DNA of 11,053 nucleotides from Adhaeribacter sp. (GTDB lineage: Bacteria; Bacteroidota; Bacteroidia; Cytophagales; Hymenobacteraceae): assembly GCA_028288395.1 (NCBI GenBank), contig JAQBNV010000218.1, forward strand, positions 1-11,053, given 5' to 3'. Below are positions 6,580-11,053 of the stretch, piece after piece (within the stretch, counting starts at the first letter, position 1; each line of letters begins with the position of its first letter). A program made the translations under genes and the position numbers. The notes under the pieces are model-generated. The model was not told the DNA's origin. It made no database searches and saw nothing but the letters and a program-made list of their open reading frames with translations.

Positions 6580-8340
6580 ATGTTACAATTTTTAAAATAT
6601 ACGCTGGCCACCATTGTAGGCCTTTTTTTGTTTTTTATCCTGATGACGTTGCTGCTGTTGGGTATTGCCGCCACGGCTACTTCCGAAAAAGAAGTAACGG
6701 TAAAAAATAATTCGATTCTGGAGTTGAAACTGGACCGGGAGATTGCCGAACGGGGAGAAAAAGATCCTTTCGAAGGCATGGACATGTTGGGCAGTTTAGG
6801 TAACAGCCGGTATGGCCTCGACGAAATAAAAGCTTCTATCCGCCATGCCAAAACCGATGATAATATAAAAGGTATTTACCTGAGCACCGAAATATTAACG
6901 GCCGGGATGGCCACCGTTGAAGAAATCCGGAATCAGCTGCTGGATTTTAAGAAGTCAGGTAAATTTATTGTATCCTATAATGATATCTGTTCCGAAAAAG
7001 CTTACTATCTCACATCGGTGGCAGATAAACAATTTCTTAATCCGCAGGGGACATTGGAACTGAATGGGTTAAGCTCCGAGATTATGTTCTTTAAAGGTAC
7101 CCTCGAAAAACTGGATATTCAGCCCGAAATATTTAAGGTTGGCGAATTTAAGAGCGCCGTAGAACCTTTTTTGCTCGATAAAATGAGTGCGCCCAGCCGC
7201 CTGCAGGTTACCTCGTTCCTCAACTCCCTGAATAATCATTACCTGCAGAATGTATCAAAAGCAAGAGGCAAATCTTTTGCCGAGATGAAGAAAATTTCGG
7301 ATTCGATGTTAATCCACTACCCCGAAGATGCTTTGAAATACGGTATGATTACCAACGTGGGTTATTACGACCAGGCTGTAGATTACATGAAGCAGAGAAC
7401 CGGCCTGAAAAAGACAGATAAATTAAACGTAGTAGAACTAAAAGATTACCGTAAAATAGCCAAAAGCGATGATGGTTACTCTAAAAACCGGATAGCAGTA
7501 ATTTATGCCAGCGGCGATATTGTAAACGGTGAGGGAGGCGAAAATAATATTGGTGGCACCCGGTTTGCCGAAGAAGTGCGTAAGGCCCGCCGCGACAAAA
7601 ATATTAAAGCCATTGTGTTGCGCATCAATTCGCCGGGCGGGAGCGCCATGGCTTCGGATGTAATCTGGCGAGAAGTAATATTGGCCAAAAAAGAGAAGCC
7701 GGTTATTGCTTCCATGTCCGATGTGGCGGCTTCCGGCGGTTATTATATTGCCATGGCCTGCGATACCATTGTGGCCCAGCCCAACACCATTACCGGCAGT
7801 ATTGGGGTATTTGGGATGCTGGCTAACGTAGCCGGATTTCTGGATAACAAACTGGGTATAACTGTAGACCGGGTGAACACCGGGCGTTTTTCCGATATGC
7901 CCAGTATTACCCGCCAGTTAACCGCCCCGGAGCGGCAGATTGTGCAGCACGGGGTAGAACGCATTTACGACGACTTTACTTCTAAAGCTGCTGCGGGCCG
8001 CAATATGCCGGTGGCACAGTTGCGTAATTTAGCCGGCGGCCGGGTTTGGTCGGGCATAGAGGCCAAGGAGCGGGGGCTGGTAGATGTGTTAGGCGGTTTA
8101 GACAAGGCCGTAGCCATTGCCGCCAAACGGGCCGGCATCGAGAAAGAATATACCCTCAAAAAATTGCCTTACCAGAAATCGTTCTTCGAAAGTTTTATGA
8201 CCAATATGGAAACCAGCGCCCGGACGCATTTTCTGAAAGCGGAATTAGGCCATTTGTACCCGTATTACGAAAGCGCTAAAAAAGTACAGCAGCTACAGGG
8301 TATTCATGTACGCATGCCTTATGATTTTACCGTTCAGTAA
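6580..8340 (+). CDS. sppA: Signal peptide peptidase SppA, long (67K) type
   Basis: A 586-residue inner-membrane serine protease that degrades cleaved signal peptides and other membrane-embedded peptides. It has one N-terminal membrane anchor (about residues 8-33) and two tandem SppA/ClpP-like domains, N-terminal about 80-275 and C-terminal about 303-500. The catalytic pair of the 67K family is visible: Lys191 in VGEFKSAVEPF (matching Lys209 of Escherichia coli SppA) and Ser385 in DVAASGGYYIA (matching Ser409), followed by TGSIGVFG (405-412). The substrate-groove motif RINSPGGSAMAS is at 348-359. Length and domain order are normal for the double-domain type, so it should be active. ATG 6580 is preceded by AAGAGAGGA at 6560-6568, a plausible ribosome site at rather long spacing. 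It heads a plus-strand block after a divergent intergenic region; no clear terminator is seen after the stop. Confidence 0.96.
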   Translation: MLQFLKYTLATIVGLFLFFILMTLLLLGIAATATSEKEVTVKNNSILELKLDREIAERGEKDPFEGMDMLGSLGNSRYGLDEIKASIRHAKTDDNIKGIYLSTEILTAGMATVEEIRNQLLDFKKSGKFIVSYNDICSEKAYYLTSVADKQFLNPQGTLELNGLSSEIMFFKGTLEKLDIQPEIFKVGEFKSAVEPFLLDKMSAPSRLQVTSFLNSLNNHYLQNVSKARGKSFAEMKKISDSMLIHYPEDALKYGMITNVGYYDQAVDYMKQRTGLKKTDKLNVVELKDYRKIAKSDDGYSKNRIAVIYASGDIVNGEGGENNIGGTRFAEEVRKARRDKNIKAIVLRINSPGGSAMASDVIWREVILAKKEKPVIASMSDVAASGGYYIAMACDTIVAQPNTITGSIGVFGMLANVAGFLDNKLGITVDRVNTGRFSDMPSITRQLTAPERQIVQHGVERIYDDFTSKAAAGRNMPVAQLRNLAGGRVWSGIEAKERGLVDVLGGLDKAVAIAAKRAGIEKEYTLKKLPYQKSFFESFMTNMETSARTHFLKAELGHLYPYYESAKKVQQLQGIHVRMPYDFTVQ

Positions 8341-8362
8341 TATAAATCTCCCATAATATAGT

Positions 8363-8407
8363 AGTGGCGCAATAAATATTCATCTCTGAAGAAGTGGCGC
8401 AATAAAT
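8363..8407 (+). repeat. Short direct repeat, two copies of AGTGGCGCAATAAAT
   Basis: The 15-mer AGTGGCGCAATAAAT occurs at 8363-8377 and again at 8393-8407, start-to-start distance 30 bases. It lies just after the sppA stop in the sppA-phosphorylase gap. It could be a short tandem duplication, a protein-binding pair, or the trace of a dispersed repeat; nothing seen here decides between these. Confidence 0.7.
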
Positions 8408-8462
8408 TACTTGGTTCCCTAATCCTATTTTCTTTGTCTATTCCGTAGTAAGAATATTTTAG

Positions 8463-8469
8463 AAGGAGG
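8463..8469 (+). promoter_or_regulatory. Strong Shine-Dalgarno AAGGAGG before a short leader ORF
   Basis: AAGGAGG sits nine bases before an ATG at 8479. Such a full anti-SD match is uncommon in Bacteroidota, where most genes in this window show weak or no SD. It points to the 16-codon ORF, not to the phosphorylase ATG at 8539, which has only AGGAA nearby. Confidence 0.45.
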
Positions 8470-8478
8470 TTGGTAGAT

Positions 8479-8529
8479 ATGATTGGGGAAAGTAGGGTTC
8501 AATCAGCCAACGAAAAGACCAGCCCGTAA
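8479..8529 (+). CDS. Possible 16-codon leader peptide upstream of phosphorylase
   Basis: ATG at 8479 opens a 16-residue frame (MIGESRVQSANEKTSP) that stops with TAA at 8527-8529, nine bases before the phosphorylase ATG, in the same frame. It is preceded by the strongest SD in the window. It might be a translated leader coupling ribosomes into the downstream gene, or chance. An interrupted N-terminal extension is less likely because the phosphorylase begins at its usual place without it. Peptide sequence shows no amino-acid run typical of attenuation leaders. Confidence 0.3.
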   Translation: MIGESRVQSANEKTSP

Positions 8530-8538
8530 ACAGGAATA

Positions 8539-9366
8539 ATGGAAAAACAAATGCAACAGCTACAGGATGCCACCGATTTCCTGATTCAGCAGACCAATAG
8601 CTTTGCCCCGGATTTTGGTATTATCCTGGGTACTGGCCTGGGCGACCTGGTTAATGATATTAAAATCCAGTACAGTTTACCTTATGAACAAATTCCCCAC
8701 TTCCCGGTTTCTACCGTGGAAAGTCATTCGGGTAAACTTATTTTCGGGCAATTAGCTGAAAGAAATGTGGTCGTGATGCAGGGGCGCTTCCATTATTACG
8801 AAGGCTATACGATGGAGCAGGTTGTTTTTCCGGTGCGGGTAATGAAACTGCTTGGTATTCAGAAACTATTTGTATCCAACGCTTCCGGCGGCCTTAATCC
8901 CGATTTTTCTACCAGCGATTTAATGGTGATAACCGACCACATCAACCTGCTGCCGCATAATCCTTTGATTGGTAAAAACCTGGATGCCCTGGGCCCCCGC
9001 TTCCCCGATATGAGCGAGGTTTACGACGAAGTAATGATCCAGCAGGCCCGCGCCATTGCGTTACAGCACGGCTTTGAATTACAAACCGGTGTGTATGTCA
9101 GTGTGCCAGGACCCATGCTCGAAACCAAAGCCGAATATAAATTCCTGGCGGGCATCGGGGCCGATACGGTTGGCATGTCGACCGTGCCCGAAATTATAGC
9201 GGCGCGCCACATGGGCCTGGCCTGTTTTGCCGTTTCGGTGATAACCGATTTGTGTGTGCCGGGCAAAATAAAAAAAGTAGTGTTGCTGGATATTCTGGAG
9301 GCAGCAGCGAAGGCTGAGCCCCGTATGACTTTTTTAATCAAAGAATTAATTAGGAACCAAGATTGA
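8539..9366 (+). CDS. Purine nucleoside phosphorylase, trimeric (PNP I) type
   Basis: A 275-residue cytosolic enzyme of purine salvage that splits purine nucleosides with phosphate to base plus ribose-1-phosphate. Trimeric-PNP landmarks are in order: the phosphate loop ILGTGLGDL (29-37), VESHSGKL (60-67), QGRFHYYEGY (81-90), VSNASGGLNP (112-121), ITDHINLL (131-138), VPGPMLETKAEY (189-200) with Glu195 matching human Glu201, and GMSTVPEIIAA (212-222). Length is normal for the family. Two positions differ from the human and typical 6-oxopurine enzyme: the base-binding Asn243 is Asp237 (VITDLC), and the human His257 position appears to be a hydrophobic residue (around Leu249, KVVLLDILEAA). Asp at the first position is known from mutants of human PNP to favour 6-aminopurines, so adenosine acceptance is possible. 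The start at 8539 fits the family N-terminus. It is 198 bases after sppA; co-transcription is possible since no terminator intervenes. Confidence 0.93.
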   Translation: MEKQMQQLQDATDFLIQQTNSFAPDFGIILGTGLGDLVNDIKIQYSLPYEQIPHFPVSTVESHSGKLIFGQLAERNVVVMQGRFHYYEGYTMEQVVFPVRVMKLLGIQKLFVSNASGGLNPDFSTSDLMVITDHINLLPHNPLIGKNLDALGPRFPDMSEVYDEVMIQQARAIALQHGFELQTGVYVSVPGPMLETKAEYKFLAGIGADTVGMSTVPEIIAARHMGLACFAVSVITDLCVPGKIKKVVLLDILEAAAKAEPRMTFLIKELIRNQD

Positions 9367-9882
9367 TGTTTTTTTGTATAAGCTATTACCTTACGAAAAG
9401 TATAAGCTGTTTTATATAATTCTAAGGTTAGCTAATTCCCATATTTAATAAGAGAATCTTTTCTATTCAATCCACCACTTCCTGCGATTTCCCCTGAGCA
9501 CCTGTGTCCGGTTTGTTCATAAAGCAATGACCGGTAAAACTGTAATAAAAAGCCTTGATTTAATAAATTTGTATAATTTTTAATAAATAGAAATTTAACT
9601 GGTCATAAGTTTAAACAAACTTTATTTTAGCTGGCTAAATTAGAAAATATTTAATAATTAAGCTTGTACAGACGGTTTAACAGTGTTATTATTGCCCAAA
9701 GTTTAAGATAAATATTATGAAATGTTATTTTTCTTTAATACTTTGAAACTGCAAAAATATATAGGTGTAAATATTGCCCTGTTTTTTTCGTCTTAAAGCA
9801 GGGCTGTTTCATCTAATCAGCAACAGCTGAGATTTTTTTTTACCGCAAATATTATTATTTTTTGAATAGAATAAATACGATA
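9367..9882. other. AT-rich 516-bp intergenic region and gltB leader
   Basis: No gene is supported here. The left part has a T-run just after the phosphorylase stop and a short direct repeat GTATAAGCT (9376-9384 and 9400-9408). The middle (about 9540-9780) is very AT-rich, as expected for a promoter region, but I could not fix a specific promoter. The last 110 bases contain three overlapping hairpins listed separately. The length and structure suggest a long regulated 5' leader for gltB. Confidence 0.55.
9776..9841 (+). promoter_or_regulatory. Candidate attenuator-like hairpin set in gltB leader
   Basis: Three pairings are visible. First, GCCCTGTTTT (9776-9785) pairs with AAAGCAGGGC (9795-9804), a 10-bp stem with one G-U. 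Second, GCTGTT (9803-9808) pairs with AACAGC (9822-9827), sharing two bases with the first. Third, TCAGC (9817-9821) pairs with GCTGA (9826-9830) around AACA and is followed by a run of nine T at 9833-9841, a weak terminator shape that excludes the second pairing. The 1:2, 2:3, 3:4 order is that of a transcription attenuator. The third stem is short, so this is a hypothesis. Confidence 0.3.
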
Positions 9883-11053
9883 ATGTCAGACCAAGAGAAT
9901 TTGGGTTTATATCATCCATCATTTGAACATGATTCGTGTGGTATCGGCTTTGTAGCTCATTTAAAGGGCCGGAAGTCGCATGATATTGTGGCCGATGCAT
10001 TGCACATGCTATCCCGGATGGAACACCGGGGAGCCTGCGGTTGTGAAACCAACACCGGGGACGGGGCAGGTATTCTCATTCAGGTGCCCCACGAGTTTTT
10101 TGTGGATGAATGTTTAAAATTAGGGATCAAGCTGCCGCCCTTTAGCCATTATGGTGTTGGGCTGGTGTTTTTTCCGCAGGACGAAAAGCTGCGCGAAGAG
10201 TGCCGCGATATCCTGAACCGGAATATTGAGAAGCTAGGCATGCAGCTTTTGGGTTACCGGAAAGTGCCGGCTTATAACGGCGAAATAGGTGAAAGCGCCC
10301 TGAAAGTAGAACCCGTGATGGAGCACATTTTCATAAAACGGCCCGACCTGATTACGAACCCCGAAGAATTTGAACGGAAGCTATTTGTATTGCGCAATTA
10401 TACCACCCGTTTGGTACGGGAATCAGTATCGTTGCCTAATATTAATGATGCTTTTTATATTGCCACCCTGTCTTATAAAACCCTGGTGTATAAAGGCCAG
10501 TTTACCACGGCACAGGTACGATCTTATTTCCCGGATTTGCAGCATAAAAACGTTGTGTCTGCCCTAGCGGTTGTGCATTCACGCTTTTCTACGAACACTT
10601 TCCCGTCTTTCCGGTTAGCGCAGCCTTTCCGGTATATCGCCCATAATGGCGAGATTAATACGGTAAAAGGTAATACCAACTGGATGGCAGCCGCAGAAGC
10701 CGGTTTTACCACCGAATATTTTTCGCGCGAAGAGCTGGATATGATTCTTCCTATCTGCGATCCAACCCAATCTGACTCGGCTAACCTGGATAACGTAGTA
10801 GAATTATTAACGCTCACCGGGCGATCGCTGCCGCACGTGATGATGATGCTGATTCCGGAAGCCTGGGACGGCAACAACCACATGAGCGAGAAGAAACGCG
10901 CCTTTTACGAATACCACGCGGCGCTAATGGAACCCTGGGATGGCCCAGCTTCTATCTCTTTTACCGATGGTAAAATTGTAGGTGCCATGCTGGATCGTAA
11001 CGGCTTGCGCCCTTTGCGTTATGTAATTACTAACGATGGTCGTGTTATCGCGG
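9883..11053 (+). CDS. gltB: Glutamate synthase large (alpha) subunit, N-terminal glutaminase part (3'-truncated)
   Basis: The first 390 residues of a protein normally about 1,500 long; the reading frame runs off the window. GltB with the small subunit makes two glutamates from glutamine and 2-oxoglutarate in ammonium assimilation. The visible part is the class II glutamine amidotransferase domain. An 18-residue propeptide precedes the nucleophile Cys19 in HDSCGIGFVAHLKG. Further signatures are HRGACGCETNTGDGAGI (48-64), VHSRFSTNTFPSF (231-243), YIAHNGEINTVKGNTNWM (251-268), SDSANLDNVVELL (297-309), PEAWDGN (325-331), LMEPWDGPASISFTDG (348-363) and LDRNGLRPLRY (370-380). All expected catalytic residues are present. 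ATG 9883 is chosen because it gives the standard short propeptide; no strong SD precedes it. A long structured leader lies upstream. The small subunit gltD probably follows outside the window. Confidence 0.97.
   Translation, partial: MSDQENLGLYHPSFEHDSCGIGFVAHLKGRKSHDIVADALHMLSRMEHRGACGCETNTGDGAGILIQVPHEFFVDECLKLGIKLPPFSHYGVGLVFFPQDEKLREECRDILNRNIEKLGMQLLGYRKVPAYNGEIGESALKVEPVMEHIFIKRPDLITNPEEFERKLFVLRNYTTRLVRESVSLPNINDAFYIATLSYKTLVYKGQFTTAQVRSYFPDLQHKNVVSALAVVHSRFSTNTFPSFRLAQPFRYIAHNGEINTVKGNTNWMAAAEAGFTTEYFSREELDMILPICDPTQSDSANLDNVVELLTLTGRSLPHVMMMLIPEAWDGNNHMSEKKRAFYEYHAALMEPWDGPASISFTDGKIVGAMLDRNGLRPLRYVITNDGRVIA

Noticed and set aside
9717..9746. A nine-codon ORF (MKCYFSLIL) in the gltB leader, considered as an attenuation peptide.
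   Set aside because: It has no ribosome site and no Glu/Gln run, and short frames like this are expected by chance in AT-rich DNA.

Overview
The window looks like chromosomal DNA from a member of the Bacteroidota, most likely Cytophagales of the Hymenobacteraceae type (Adhaeribacter, Pontibacter or Hymenobacter relatives). This is inferred from the protein families and their sequence style: an NSS transporter with a tiny membrane partner, a membrane-anchored triple helix-hairpin-helix protein, a long-form SppA, and mostly poor Shine-Dalgarno sequences in front of genes. The genus is a guess. There is no rRNA, tRNA, CRISPR array, transposase or phage gene.

Layout. Positions 2-1060 hold the 3' part of a sodium:neurotransmitter-symporter (NSS) family transporter. 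Three bases later comes a 48-codon single-span membrane protein (1064-1210) that resembles the MetS-type small subunits of NSS transporters. A membrane-anchored HhH protein (1232-2191) and a predicted lipoprotein beta-propeller (2268-3125) follow on the same strand with short gaps. An NmrA-like atypical SDR oxidoreductase (3223-4095) completes this first plus-strand block. Positions 4096-4351 contain a perfect 24-bp-arm hairpin inside a possible MITE-like element, then a clear bidirectional terminator.

The only minus-strand gene (4352-6007) encodes a 551-residue low-complexity protein. Its first ~190 residues are Lys/Ser/Asn/Ala-rich and the rest is Gly/Asn/Gln/Tyr/Arg-rich with RGG and YG motifs, so it looks like a prion-like or RGG-type disordered protein. 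It is the most unusual item here. A 572-bp divergent intergenic region separates it from sppA (6580-8340), which encodes a membrane-bound signal peptide peptidase. Next come a possible 16-codon leader ORF (8479-8529), a trimeric-type purine nucleoside phosphorylase (8539-9366), a 516-bp AT-rich leader with three mutually exclusive hairpins, and the 5' end of gltB (9883 to the window end), the large subunit of glutamate synthase.

Functionally this is mostly housekeeping: solute uptake, DNA-binding or envelope functions, membrane proteolysis, purine salvage and ammonium assimilation. I see no multi-gene defence, secretion or biosynthetic system. The points worth a second look are the disordered protein, the repeat structures beside it, and the leader regions of the phosphorylase and gltB.
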